Positions 1 through 7,441 of a DNA stretch of 14,507 bases are shown here, piece by piece. The stretch's first letter is position 1, and every line of letters begins with the position of its first letter. A model generated the notes under the pieces. That model was not told the DNA's origin, ran no database searches, and was given only the letters and a program-made list of their open reading frames with translations. The stretch is from Prevotella sp. UBA746. Lineage in GTDB: Bacteria; Bacteroidota; Bacteroidia; Bacteroidales; Bacteroidaceae. Location of the stretch: positions 1 through 14,507 of the forward strand of contig DBKQ01000102.1 of assembly GCA_002298545.1 (NCBI GenBank). The letters are read 5' to 3'. The translations under genes and the position numbers were made by a program.

Positions 1-100
1 CCTTTTGCGTACACCAAAGCGTCTCGTCCTTGATAACCACCTGCACCTTGCCGTCTGCATCCGGCATATTGTAGAGCAGGAATTGAATCTCATTACTCAT
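1..100 (-). CDS. RhuM-family protein, N-terminal 33 codons only (runs off the left edge)
   Basis: The minus strand opens with ATG at 100-98 and encodes MSNEIQFLLYNMPDADGK, then a segment ending ETLWCTQK, with no stop before the window edge. This is the typical opening of RhuM-like proteins, which carry an N-terminal HTH-like region and are often found between hsdM and hsdS in type I restriction loci. The ATG lies inside the last codons of hsdM: the hsdM stop TAA is at 95-93, giving an 8-nt ATGAGTAA overlap, so translation is probably coupled and the gene belongs to the hsd operon. Only 33 residues are visible, so the family call rests on the N-terminus and the genomic position. The biochemical role of RhuM in such loci is not known to me. 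Confidence 0.78.
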   Translation of the reverse strand, partial: MSNEIQFLLYNMPDADGKVQVVIKDETLWCTQK

Positions 101-1769
101 GTTCGGTATCCTTTCCAGCGTTAGCGTCAAACGAAATGCAGTCGAGTTGCTTTAGAATCTCCGTTTCAAGGCGGTGACTCTCCTCAAACTGCGCTTTCAG
201 CGTAGACTTGTAATTATCCATACGCTTGTTGAACTCCTCCTCCGTGATGTCCACATAATCAATCTTGATGTCGAAGTACTGGCCAGCCGACAAGCTATAA
301 CCTTTTTCCTTAATCTCGTCGTAAGTAACGGCAACAGAGAAATCATCCACCGCCTCCTTGTTCTGGAACGTATTGACAATCTTGTCTATCTCGAAGTCGC
401 GAAGCCGACGCTTCTGGTTGTTGCCCTCCTTGTATTCCTCACCGAGTTTGCTTGCGTCGATAAGAATCACCTTTTCGCTCTTTGCACTCTTGTCGAAGAA
501 AAGCACCGACACATTCGTACCCGTAGTGGCAAACACGTTGGACGGCATGGAAACGCAACCATACACCCATTTCTCGTCCACGATGCGCTGCAAGATGCGC
601 TTCTCCACACCACTCTTAGAAGTGATAAAACCCGTAGGAATGACGATGGCACCCTTGCCAGTAGGCTTGAGTGAGTTGAGCAGATGCTGGATAAAGCAAG
701 TGTAGATAGCCATCTTAGGTTTGTTGGGATCAACCTTTTTTACAGCGTTAGGCACACCAGCCCAGAAGCGGATGGTGTCGGCTGCGAGCGTGTCGCGATA
801 CTCCGGAAAATCGAGTTTGAACGGAGGATTGCTGACGATGAAGTCAAACTTCTTCAGCACCCCGTTGCTCTCCTTGTGGGAAGGCTCAGTGAGCGTGTTG
901 CCCTGCACCACGTTAGGCAGCGAAGCCGCAAAATTGTTGAGGATAAGATTAAGACGAAGCATCTCCGATGACTTTTCCGAGATATCCTGCGAATAGATAG
1001 AGCAGCGGTCCTCGCCAATCTGATGTGCAAGAGCCATGAGCAGCGTACCAGTACCAGCCGACGGGTCATAGCAAGTGATGCCGCGAAGGTCAGCATTGTC
1101 GCCGACAAGCAGACGAGCCATCACCTGCGCAATGGCACGAGGCGTGTAATACTCAGCATACTTGCCGCCACCGGCATTGTTGAAGCCTTTCAGCAGATAC
1201 TCGAAGATATGAGAGAAGAAATCATATTTCTCATCAAACACATCCTCAAAGTTGAATGAAGCCACATTACGCATGAGAGCCTTGGCAAACTCGTCACGCT
1301 TCTGTGTATCGGTGACATAAGTAGTCAGCGGGAAGAAGATGTTCACCTTGCTCTTTCCCGAAGTGGTAACGGAGAAAGTGTCGGCATTGAGAGAGGCGAT
1401 GTCAACGAGCGTAGCATCGAGCAACGTAGAGAAGTCGCCCTTGGTGGCAGAATTGTAAAGATGCGAAAGCGTATGTTCCGGCTTCATGCGCGGCACAGAG
1501 TGCGGCAGATAACTGAACAAGTCCTCCACCTCATCCTCGGTGAAAGTGTCGTATTCGGCATCCCACTTCTCAGCTTTTCTCAGCCTCTCGCCATACACCT
1601 CGTTGCGTTTGGCCTCATAGCCAAACTTGTCGTTGAAAAACTTGTAAAGGAACATCTCCGTTACGATCTTGTATTCGCTGCCCGTGCCAGCCAAGCCAAA
1701 AGCTCCGGTGGTACTCTTCAGAGAGTCGATGAGGGCTATGGTAGCTTCCGATATATTGATATTACTCAT
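93..1769 (-). CDS. hsdM: Type I restriction-modification system DNA methyltransferase subunit (HsdM)
   Basis: HsdM transfers a methyl group from S-adenosylmethionine to the N6 of adenine in the site chosen by HsdS, and is needed for both methylation and restriction. In the 558-aa protein, residues 1-180 form the helical HsdM N-terminal domain. EYYTPR (206-211) is the family signature ahead of the catalytic domain, DPSAGTG (235-241) is the SAM-binding motif I, and NPPF (314-317) is catalytic motif IV of N6-adenine methylases. Length is normal and both motifs are intact, so the subunit looks active. The start lies 8 nt after the hsdR stop, and its 3' end overlaps the rhuM-like gene by 8 nt, consistent with one polycistronic message. 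The sequence specificity cannot be read because hsdS is not present. Confidence 0.97.
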   Translation of the reverse strand: MSNINISEATIALIDSLKSTTGAFGLAGTGSEYKIVTEMFLYKFFNDKFGYEAKRNEVYGERLRKAEKWDAEYDTFTEDEVEDLFSYLPHSVPRMKPEHTLSHLYNSATKGDFSTLLDATLVDIASLNADTFSVTTSGKSKVNIFFPLTTYVTDTQKRDEFAKALMRNVASFNFEDVFDEKYDFFSHIFEYLLKGFNNAGGGKYAEYYTPRAIAQVMARLLVGDNADLRGITCYDPSAGTGTLLMALAHQIGEDRCSIYSQDISEKSSEMLRLNLILNNFAASLPNVVQGNTLTEPSHKESNGVLKKFDFIVSNPPFKLDFPEYRDTLAADTIRFWAGVPNAVKKVDPNKPKMAIYTCFIQHLLNSLKPTGKGAIVIPTGFITSKSGVEKRILQRIVDEKWVYGCVSMPSNVFATTGTNVSVLFFDKSAKSEKVILIDASKLGEEYKEGNNQKRRLRDFEIDKIVNTFQNKEAVDDFSVAVTYDEIKEKGYSLSAGQYFDIKIDYVDITEEEFNKRMDNYKSTLKAQFEESHRLETEILKQLDCISFDANAGKDTEHE

Positions 1770-1777
1770 TATTGTTC

Positions 1778-4700
1778 TTAATATGCGCTGTTGCGCTGTT
1801 GTAAATATTCAGTTGTGATAAGGTTGTTTATGAACTTGCGATCATTGATGTCAGCCCGTATGTGCATCTTCAGGAGTTCCTTGCCGATGATGGCAAGCAC
1901 ATCCTGCTGGAAAGCCGGAACATTATCAAGTTTGTTGATGTCGAGGAAAATCATGCGGTCAATGTCCTGCTTCATGTTGGCAAGGTTCTCCGCAATCTCA
2001 TATTCCTGTTTAGAGATGATAGGCTTTTCGCGTTTTTCGTTCTGTTCCTCAATGCGCTTGTGGATTCGCACAAACCGCTCATCGCCCTTATACTTGCTTT
2101 TCAACAGACGGTTTCGGCGGTTGATTTCGCGAATTTTCTTCATCACCTCGTCCATATACTGTATGCTCTCCTTTGCGTCAGCAGTGTCCTTTGGCACAAA
2201 TCCCTTTTTGCGGAAATACTCACGGAACTCGTCGGCAAGAATAACGTACTTGTCCTCCTTTGTGTCGAAGTTCGCCTCAAACTCCGCTTGTACACGCTCA
2301 CACCGTTCACGAATATCGTTAACGATGATGCGCATTTCCTCTGGCATGCCTTTCTTGAACTCAAACTCCAGTTCCGAGAGAGCCACATTGATGATGCCCG
2401 ACACGTCAGCCTTATGCTCCGTGTTCTCGAGAAGATTGATACGCTCTATGCGGTGTGTCACCTCAGTGATAAGCGTAGGAATAGTACCTATGGGCAGCGA
2501 AGCGATTTTCTGTTTTGTCTCCTCGTCGCCGAAAGAACGCACTTGGTTGACAATGGCCTTTGCCTCCGAAAGCGTGTTGCGAAGCTCATACAGACTGTCC
2601 TTATTGTCAATCTCATCAATCTGTTTACGGAACTCCTCCATATTGTCGGTGGTGAAGTTGAAGAGAACGCTTTTTACCTGCTTAATCTTGGCTTCCACCT
2701 CCTCTTTGGTAACCATCACGTCATTGGCAATATTGTTCTGCCCGATGCCAGCGTCATCAGTCGTGCGGTTAAGTTCACGCAGATAGCGGTCGTTAGTGGC
2801 ATCGAAATTCTCCTTGATGTTCACGAAGTCCACCACATAGCCATATTTGAAATCATGGTAAGGTCGGTTGACACGTGTAAGAGCCTGCAAAAGATCATGT
2901 CCATCGAGCGAGCGTCCAAGATAGAGCTTCTTCAGACGCGGAGCGTCAAAACCCGTAAGAAGCATCTTGTTGACAATAAGCACATCCACCTCCTGCAGTT
3001 TCTTGAAGCCTTCAATGTATTCCTTACGCTCCATTTTGTCTCCCTCGTCATGCAGGATAAGCGAAGCCGTCAAAGGTCGATAACCGGAAGGCAAAACCAT
3101 CGGGTCAGCTGCCATCCCGAGCTGTTTCTCCTTATGATGCCATATTTTTTCAGCATGCTGGAACCGCTCCTTCCACAGACGGAACATCTCCCTTGCCTGA
3201 GGATTGGTCTTGCAAACAATCATAGCCCCGACAGAATCGTCGTTCTGCTCCCTGCGGAAACGACGGAAATCAGATATAATATAGTCAAGCAACGCATTGA
3301 GATAGCTGTCATCCTCGATAATCTTGTTGCGGTCGATGTCAGACTTCTTAACCTGCACACTTCCCGTCAGTTTGTCGAGAATGTCCTCAATCTTCTCCTT
3401 GTATATGGTCTCGACAGGCTCGCGCATCAGTTTGCAGGTATAGCCGTCAGCGATGGACTTGTCATAGTAATATGTATGGATATAGTCACCGAACACTCGC
3501 CAAGACTCGCGTTCCTCCTTCAGAAGCGGTGTGCCGGTAAGCGCAATCTTCACAGCGTTATGGTCAGCATCGAGCAAGTTGGCAAGGAAGCTGCCCTTAG
3601 GGTTATACCCACGGTGCGCCTCGTCAATAAAGAATATGCGCTGCAAGTTTGTACTGTAACTGTCATCTACCTGCACCTTCGCCTTGTCCTCCTTGAATTT
3701 CTGGATGTTAACCACCATAATTTCCAGCTTTCCTTCATTGTTCTGTGTGATGGAACGGCTTGCGATGTCAGCCATCAGTTCCTCACGGCTCTTGGCATTA
3801 TGCACGATAAGACCGCGAGCGGCAAACTCGTCAGTAGCCTGTTCCATAAGGTCGATGCGGTCAACGATGAAGTAGAACTTGGCCACGACATTCTTCTTCG
3901 CGAAGAAGTCAGTAAGGCTACGGACACTGTAATAAGCCAGAGCCGTCTTGCCGCTACCCTGTGTGTGCCAGATGATGCCACTCTTTATCCCATTATTCAA
4001 AGTACAGCGGATGGCATAAGAAGCGAACATCTGCTGATAGCGCATTATCTGTTTTTGCAGTGTTGTTCCCTGTGTACCGTCCTCCAGATCCACCTTGCGC
4101 TCAACGTATGCAATGCCATAGCGAAGCAAAAAGAGAAAACGCTCCTTGCTGAGCATGGAAGTGATGATGCGGTTGGTGGGAGTATTGACATCCTTGTTGG
4201 TCTGATATTCCTTAAGATTCTTTATGACCACGCAGTTGCGATGCTTCAGCACCTTGTATTCGTCCTCATCCGTAATCTTCTTGTATGGAAAATTTGGAAC
4301 AAACAACTTGTTCTCCTCCCGGAACACATTGAAGAAAGCCTTGTCCTTGGCAGAGCAACAGTAGAATGCGCCCTGAATAGGCACACGGCTCTCGTTGTCG
4401 TATTCCTGGTTGTTGGAGAATATCATCAACTGCGTAACGTTGAAGAAGCGGCGGAAGCATGCCTTGCTCATGCGGGTGTTGATGCGCTCGCGCTCCGCCA
4501 AAATACCCTCATGATTATTGGGTTTCTTAACCTCGATAAAAGCCAGTGGCAAACCATTGACGAAACAGGTGATGTCGGGACGGAAATTATCTTCGGTATC
4601 CTCATTTTCATAAGTAAACTCCGTGGTAACATGCCAATCATTGTTGTCGGGATTGTCAAAGTCAATAAGTTTCACTCCACTATTGGAAGAAAGCATCTGA

Positions 4701-4945
4701 TAAAACTCGCGCCCCAAATCATCATTGTTGGCGATGTTTACAATCTTTGAGAACAATAGCGATGCCTCTTGACTTGACATGGGCGGATTAAGGCGTTTCA
4801 CTGCATTCAGAAAAACGTCGATCAGGATATTCGTCTTGGTGTCATATGCATTGATGTTATCTAAGTAGGTATAGCCCAACTTGCATAGATGAAGTGCAGC
4901 CGGAACTTGCACTCTGGTATTTTCATTAAAGTTAGAATTTCCCAT
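1778..4945 (-). CDS. hsdR: Type I restriction endonuclease subunit (HsdR)
   Basis: HsdR is the translocating and cleaving subunit of the type I complex: it pumps DNA using ATP and cuts at a distance from the recognition site. The 1055-aa protein has the expected layout. A PD-(D/E)xK nuclease lies near the N-terminus (D124, then E138 and K140 in FIEVKKPN). The SF2 motor follows with Walker A TQGSGKT (328-334), DEAH (441-444), motif III ALTGTP (468-473), motif V LLTGFDAP (662-669) and motif VI QALTRVNR (687-694). A helical region typical of the family follows to the end. No key residue is missing, so it is probably functional. It begins 11 nt after the XRE regulator stop and ends 8 nt before hsdM. 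The long plus-strand frame opposite it is a shadow. Confidence 0.97.
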   Translation of the reverse strand: MGNSNFNENTRVQVPAALHLCKLGYTYLDNINAYDTKTNILIDVFLNAVKRLNPPMSSQEASLLFSKIVNIANNDDLGREFYQMLSSNSGVKLIDFDNPDNNDWHVTTEFTYENEDTEDNFRPDITCFVNGLPLAFIEVKKPNNHEGILAERERINTRMSKACFRRFFNVTQLMIFSNNQEYDNESRVPIQGAFYCCSAKDKAFFNVFREENKLFVPNFPYKKITDEDEYKVLKHRNCVVIKNLKEYQTNKDVNTPTNRIITSMLSKERFLFLLRYGIAYVERKVDLEDGTQGTTLQKQIMRYQQMFASYAIRCTLNNGIKSGIIWHTQGSGKTALAYYSVRSLTDFFAKKNVVAKFYFIVDRIDLMEQATDEFAARGLIVHNAKSREELMADIASRSITQNNEGKLEIMVVNIQKFKEDKAKVQVDDSYSTNLQRIFFIDEAHRGYNPKGSFLANLLDADHNAVKIALTGTPLLKEERESWRVFGDYIHTYYYDKSIADGYTCKLMREPVETIYKEKIEDILDKLTGSVQVKKSDIDRNKIIEDDSYLNALLDYIISDFRRFRREQNDDSVGAMIVCKTNPQAREMFRLWKERFQHAEKIWHHKEKQLGMAADPMVLPSGYRPLTASLILHDEGDKMERKEYIEGFKKLQEVDVLIVNKMLLTGFDAPRLKKLYLGRSLDGHDLLQALTRVNRPYHDFKYGYVVDFVNIKENFDATNDRYLRELNRTTDDAGIGQNNIANDVMVTKEEVEAKIKQVKSVLFNFTTDNMEEFRKQIDEIDNKDSLYELRNTLSEAKAIVNQVRSFGDEETKQKIASLPIGTIPTLITEVTHRIERINLLENTEHKADVSGIINVALSELEFEFKKGMPEEMRIIVNDIRERCERVQAEFEANFDTKEDKYVILADEFREYFRKKGFVPKDTADAKESIQYMDEVMKKIREINRRNRLLKSKYKGDERFVRIHKRIEEQNEKREKPIISKQEYEIAENLANMKQDIDRMIFLDINKLDNVPAFQQDVLAIIGKELLKMHIRADINDRKFINNLITTEYLQQRNSAY

Positions 4946-4956
4946 ATCTATCCGAT

Positions 4957-5154
4957 TTAGTCAAAGTTGATTATTTCGCTTACATTGACTTTCAGTAACT
5001 CTGAAATACGCTTCAGGGTTGCCAAATCGGGCTGTGTGGTATTAGTACACCATTTAGAGACGGTAGTTTGATTAACACCCAACTGTTCCGCAAGCCATTT
5101 ATTGGTCTTTTTACATTTTACCAATACAAGTTTCAATTGATTTAAATCTTTCAT
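4957..5154 (-). CDS. XRE/Cro-C1 family helix-turn-helix regulator heading the hsd operon
   Basis: This small DNA-binding protein has a classic XRE fold: NKWLAEQLGVNQTTVSKWCT gives the two HTH helices, followed by QPDLATLKRISELLKVNVSEI, the usual third to fifth helices of the domain. It is 65 aa from the ATG at 5154, or 74 aa from an upstream ATG at 5181. I prefer 5154 because a -7 element (TATTTTTG, read on the minus strand at 5186-5179) would start transcripts near 5172, downstream of the first ATG. It lies 11 nt upstream of hsdR in the same direction, so it is probably cotranscribed. By analogy with restriction-modification control proteins it may set the level of the hsd operon; that role is inferred from position only. 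Confidence 0.85.
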   Translation of the reverse strand: MKDLNQLKLVLVKCKKTNKWLAEQLGVNQTTVSKWCTNTTQPDLATLKRISELLKVNVSEIINFD

Positions 5155-5162
5155 GAAGTCAA

Positions 5163-5188
5163 TATATTGCTTTTTATGCAAAAATATA
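5163..5188 (-). promoter_or_regulatory. Probable hsd operon promoter with a gapped palindrome (candidate XRE operator)
   Basis: Read on the minus strand, TATTTTTG (5186-5179) fits the Bacteroidetes -7 consensus TAnnTTTG and lies 25 nt upstream of the preferred regulator start. I see no convincing -33 element at the usual spacing. The -7 element is embedded in a gapped palindrome: TATATTTTTGC on one side and GCAATATA on the other. It overlaps the expected transcription start, a normal place for an autoregulatory operator. The palindrome and the -7 match are visible; operator function is inference. Confidence 0.42.
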
Positions 5189-5242
5189 GATTTTTAGCGA
5201 GAAACTCTATTACTCAATTTAACCTTTAACAAGATATAACTA

Positions 5243-5473
5243 TTACATATACACCTCCAAACCATTAACCTCAAAAATGCACACATCGCGAAGTTGCCGG
5301 ATTTGATTAGAGTCCAGCAGCTTCATTCGTCTTGTACCTTTGTAGAAGTCGTATTTAAGGGAGATGCAACGGCGCCAGAACTGGATCTCGCCGCTCTTGA
5401 TCCAGAGACGGATGTCAACGGGTTCGGGGGAGGAGAGGATTTTTTTTAGAGTGGTGATGTGGATGCTACGCAT
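5243..5473 (-). CDS. Small hypothetical protein, 76 aa
   Basis: The ORF starts at ATG 5473 (MRSIHITTLKKILSS...) and ends FEVNGLEVYM. It is basic in the middle (WRRCISLKYDFYKGTRRMKLL) with alternating hydrophobic residues suggesting a small beta-rich fold. It lies 53 nt downstream of the 353-aa gene in the same direction and is probably in its transcript. In my recollection, short proteins with an opening of the type 'LxxxLSxPEPxxIRxxxKxGExxxxR' occur beside phage-type structural genes in Bacteroidales; I cannot name a family. The ORF has an ATG start and no rival on the other strand. The 53-nt leader is a tandem octamer array with no obvious ribosome binding site. Confidence 0.65.
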   Translation of the reverse strand: MRSIHITTLKKILSSPEPVDIRLWIKSGEIQFWRRCISLKYDFYKGTRRMKLLDSNQIRQLRDVCIFEVNGLEVYM

Positions 5474-5512
5474 GGAAGATGGAAAGATTGAAAAATGGAA
5501 AGATGGAAAATG
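5474..5512. repeat. Degenerate tandem octamer array in the leader of the 76-aa gene
   Basis: On the plus strand the units read ggaagat, ggaaagat, tgaaaaat, ggaaagat, ggaaaatg, with a period of 8 (first unit 7). The array abuts the minus-strand start codon at 5473, so the message leader is a run of TTTCCATC-like units. Confidence 0.7.
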
Positions 5513-5526
5513 GGGGGCGGTGATGG

Positions 5527-6588
5527 TTAATCGAAAGGTGGGGTGTATTGATTGGTGAAGAGGTTAGCTGGGGATGGTACATTAGCCGGGAAGATGTTGT
5601 CGGTGAACTTGTACTTGAACTTGATGCTGTTGGTGGCATTGTCGGCATCAGAGATTTCAGAGGTAAGGTCAGTGATGATAATGGGGAGACCATAATCCTC
5701 ATTGACGTCCGTAACGAGAGAAACGGAATGCGAGAGAAGAAGAGTGGAGATGCGGACGGCATCATCATATTGCAGCATGGACGTTTCAACCTCGAATTCA
5801 GAATCCGTGGTGTCGTCGTAAAAAGATGTTTCGCCATTGCAGACAGCAGTGGAACGTTCAAAATAGGTGATGCGCTTTGTAGTGCAATACAGAAAGATAT
5901 ATTCGTATTGCATAAACTCGTTGTAAACGGAAAGGATGATGTTGGGCTGCTTGTCAATGACATAAAACGTCTTGGCAAGAGCACCCCGGTGAACGGTAAA
6001 GGAAAGGAGTTTCCCTTTAGTCTTCAATCGGGAAGCGATGTATTCGGGAGAAATGTCCACGGACTGGTTGGTGCCTATAGCTGGGGTGCTCGTGCCCTCG
6101 TCGACAGTTTCAATGGTAGGCGATGACTTTCCGTTTTCCATAACAAGACAATCCGTGTATTTTTTTATTGTGCTGTTTGCTGTTGGGATAAAAGAAAGAA
6201 ACTGGATGGCAGAGCGCGGAATGAGATACACCTTCGCCGTGGTGAGGAAGTTGGACTGCAAGAAAACTTGGGCAGACCATTCAAGATACATTTTAGCGAA
6301 AAGCACGATCCTGTCCTCCTTCGTCAGTGCCGTTTCCGAAGCCGTCTGTGCCTTGATTTGAAACTTTGTTATACTCCTGTTGTATTTGGTAAGATAATTC
6401 TCCAAAATAGAGCGGAGGTCATAGAAATAGGCATAATTGTTGAACGGATAGAGAGTGGTTTGGAAAACTGCCGAGCCGGAGCACAGGACAGAAACAGCGA
6501 CAGACTGAGCGTCAGTCTTTATGGGGATTCTCTTCGGCAGACTCGATGAGAATGTGAAAGTGGATGGCGAAAAAGAAATTGTAAGCAT
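5527..6588 (-). CDS. Hypothetical 353-aa beta-rich protein, possibly a phage tail or virion component
   Basis: The protein opens MLTISFSPSTFTFSSSLPKR and is rich in Ser/Thr and in alternating hydrophobic patterns along its whole length, which suggests stacked beta strands. There is no signal peptide, membrane helix or enzymatic motif that I recognise. A short helical part (about residues 90-120, EDRIVLFAKMYLEWSAQVFL) interrupts the beta pattern, and the C-terminus is Pro/Asn-rich. I recall proteins of this general kind, with an N-terminal 'SF.PST..F' strand, from prophages of Bacteroidales, but I cannot name the family, so the virion role is a guess supported by the terminase genes about 5 kb away. 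ATG at 6588 lies 14 nt from a good -7 element, so the message would be almost leaderless. Alternatives are a surface-display or accessory protein. Confidence 0.75.
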   Translation of the reverse strand: MLTISFSPSTFTFSSSLPKRIPIKTDAQSVAVSVLCSGSAVFQTTLYPFNNYAYFYDLRSILENYLTKYNRSITKFQIKAQTASETALTKEDRIVLFAKMYLEWSAQVFLQSNFLTTAKVYLIPRSAIQFLSFIPTANSTIKKYTDCLVMENGKSSPTIETVDEGTSTPAIGTNQSVDISPEYIASRLKTKGKLLSFTVHRGALAKTFYVIDKQPNIILSVYNEFMQYEYIFLYCTTKRITYFERSTAVCNGETSFYDDTTDSEFEVETSMLQYDDAVRISTLLLSHSVSLVTDVNEDYGLPIIITDLTSEISDADNATNSIKFKYKFTDNIFPANVPSPANLFTNQYTPPFD

Positions 6589-6601
6589 AATGAATTTTTT
6601 C

Positions 6602-6633
6602 CAAAGATAGGAAGGAAAGTATTAGTATCAAAA
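6602..6633 (-). promoter_or_regulatory. Bacteroidetes-type promoter of the 353-aa gene
   Basis: On the minus strand, TTTTG (6633-6629) is followed after 19 nt by TATCTTTG (6609-6602). Both elements and the spacing match the Bacteroidetes -33/-7 promoter (TTTG, 19-21 nt, TAnnTTTG). The expected transcription start is about 7 nt from the ATG at 6588. It is the best-formed promoter in the window. Confidence 0.72.
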
Positions 6634-6650
6634 GACGGAAGTTGAATTTA

Positions 6651-6717
6651 GAGTTTAGAGTGTAGAATGTAGAGTTGTCGGCAGAGCCGATTGAGAATTG
6701 GAGAATTAAGAATTTAC
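6651..6717. repeat. Dispersed intergenic repeat, copy 1 (32-bp identical core plus degenerate tail)
   Basis: The 32 bases at 6651-6682 (gagtttagagtgtagaatgt then agagttgtcggc) are identical to 14272-14303. After the core both copies continue with related text: CCGATT, then GAGAATT or AAGAGTT, then AATTAAGAATTT. In copy 1 the core end forms a small hairpin TCGGC-aga-GCCGA (6678-6690). It lies upstream of the promoter of the 353-aa gene. Confidence 0.85.
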
Positions 6718-6782
6718 CGCTGTCCTCCAACAGGGCGGTGGGTGGGGAACGGATAAGAAACGGACACGACCGATGGAAGAAA

Positions 6783-6811
6783 GGAAGAAGTCCGAAATTC
6801 GGACTTCTTCC
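6783..6811 (-). terminator. Strong hairpin just after the AT-hook gene, probable Rho-independent terminator
   Basis: GGAAGAAGTCCG, loop aaatt, CGGACTTCTTCC: a perfect 12-bp stem beginning 7 nt after the stop of the 105-aa gene. In the minus direction it is followed by TTTCTT, a weak T-tract, so termination efficiency is uncertain. It would isolate the two small genes from the 353-aa gene. Confidence 0.6.
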
Positions 6812-6817
6812 CTCCGC

Positions 6818-7135
6818 CTAAGCCCTCTTTTCCGCCTTCGGCTTGCGCCCCCTTCTTTTCTTGGGCATTTCCTCTGTGGCGGCGACCGCCTTCTGCTCCG
6901 TGGCTGCTGCGGCAGCCTTGCCGAGAGCAATCTCGTGAGAGAGGCGAGAGAGACAATTATCAGAGATGTTCAGCCCGGAACGCTTTTTGAGGAGGAACAT
7001 AAGGCGCATCGCCTTATATGCGCTTTTGCAGTAAAACCTCTCATTACTGTCATTGCTGAAATAAACGAACCAGATACTGTTTTCAGAATAAAGATTAACG
7101 GCTTTAGCAGCCAAGATAACATTAGGAGTATTCAT
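6818..7135 (-). CDS. Small DNA-binding-like protein with C-terminal AT-hook motif, 105 aa
   Basis: From ATG 7135 the protein reads MNTPNVILAAKAVNLYS, a beta-hairpin-like stretch (IWFVYFSNDSNERFYCKSAY), and helices with a possible HTH character (KAMRLMFLLKKRSGLNISDN, then CLSRLSHEIALGKA). An Ala-rich linker leads to a basic tail KKRRGRKPKAEKRA (92-105). RGRKP is the core of AT-hooks, which bind the minor groove of AT-rich DNA. No known family comes to mind. It lies 32 nt downstream of the 74-aa gene and is probably cotranscribed, and it is followed by a strong hairpin. A decayed inverted copy of the gene lies at 7936-8232, which supports its being a real gene. A role in gene regulation or DNA organisation is inference. 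Confidence 0.68.
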   Translation of the reverse strand: MNTPNVILAAKAVNLYSENSIWFVYFSNDSNERFYCKSAYKAMRLMFLLKKRSGLNISDNCLSRLSHEIALGKAAAAATEQKAVAATEEMPKKRRGRKPKAEKRA

Positions 7136-7167
7136 AACTTATAATATTTAAAAGTGAAACAATCAGA

Positions 7168-7392
7168 TTAATGAATGAGATAGGCTTCGATATAGGTGAT
7201 GTCAACCATAGCGTCCGCTGCGAGCATTTCCGCCTTTGCGCTTGCCTCTGCATAAGAATCGGCTTCGATCTCATATTCAAGATATTCTCCATCCTCTCCA
7301 TTGATAACAACCTGATAGAGATTGCTTGAATGTTCAACTCTTCTACCTCTTTTGTTAAGGCGATATTCCGATTCAAAAACTGTATTAACCAT
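7168..7392 (-). CDS. Small hypothetical protein, 74 aa, first gene of the two-gene module
   Basis: MVNTVFESEYRLNKRGRRVE opens the protein; its body (YQVVINGEDGEYLEYEIEAD followed by SYAEASAKAEMLAADAMVDI) suggests strand-strand-helix-strand, with an acidic core after a basic N-terminus. I do not recognise a family. The start at 7392 was chosen because the homologous decayed copy has an ATG at the equivalent place (7689) preceded by the same AT-rich leader. A longer frame on this strand (start 7472) is in a different phase and has no support. It lies 32 nt upstream of the AT-hook gene. The leader contains a hairpin with a UUCG loop, and no good -7 element was found upstream. Confidence 0.62.
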   Translation of the reverse strand: MVNTVFESEYRLNKRGRRVEHSSNLYQVVINGEDGEYLEYEIEADSYAEASAKAEMLAADAMVDITYIEAYLIH

Positions 7393-7423
7393 AATCTAAA
7401 ATTTTTATTGTTCGACTTAGAGT

Positions 7424-7441
7424 GAAGCACCGAAGTGCTTT
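7424..7441 (-). other. UUCG-capped hairpin in the leader of the 74-aa gene
   Basis: On the minus strand AAGCAC-TTCG-GTGCTT gives a 6-bp stem closed by the very stable C(UUCG)G tetraloop, about 35 nt before the start codon at 7392. In the plus direction the same stem is followed by TTTTG, so it could also act as a weak terminator. The duplicated arm has lost it (only AAAGCAC remains). Confidence 0.5.

Noticed and set aside
1862..4750. 962-codon plus-strand open frame
   Set aside because: It lies exactly opposite hsdR, whose motifs are all intact; the reverse frame lacks any recognisable domain and has no start signals, so it is a codon-usage shadow.
5155..5181. Upstream ATG for the XRE regulator
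   Set aside because: It lies within the probable promoter, and the extra nine residues are not part of the HTH domain; the start at 5154 is better placed.
5474..5512. Octamer array as a CRISPR array
   Set aside because: Units are 8 bp with no spacers; no CRISPR array or cas gene is present anywhere in the window.
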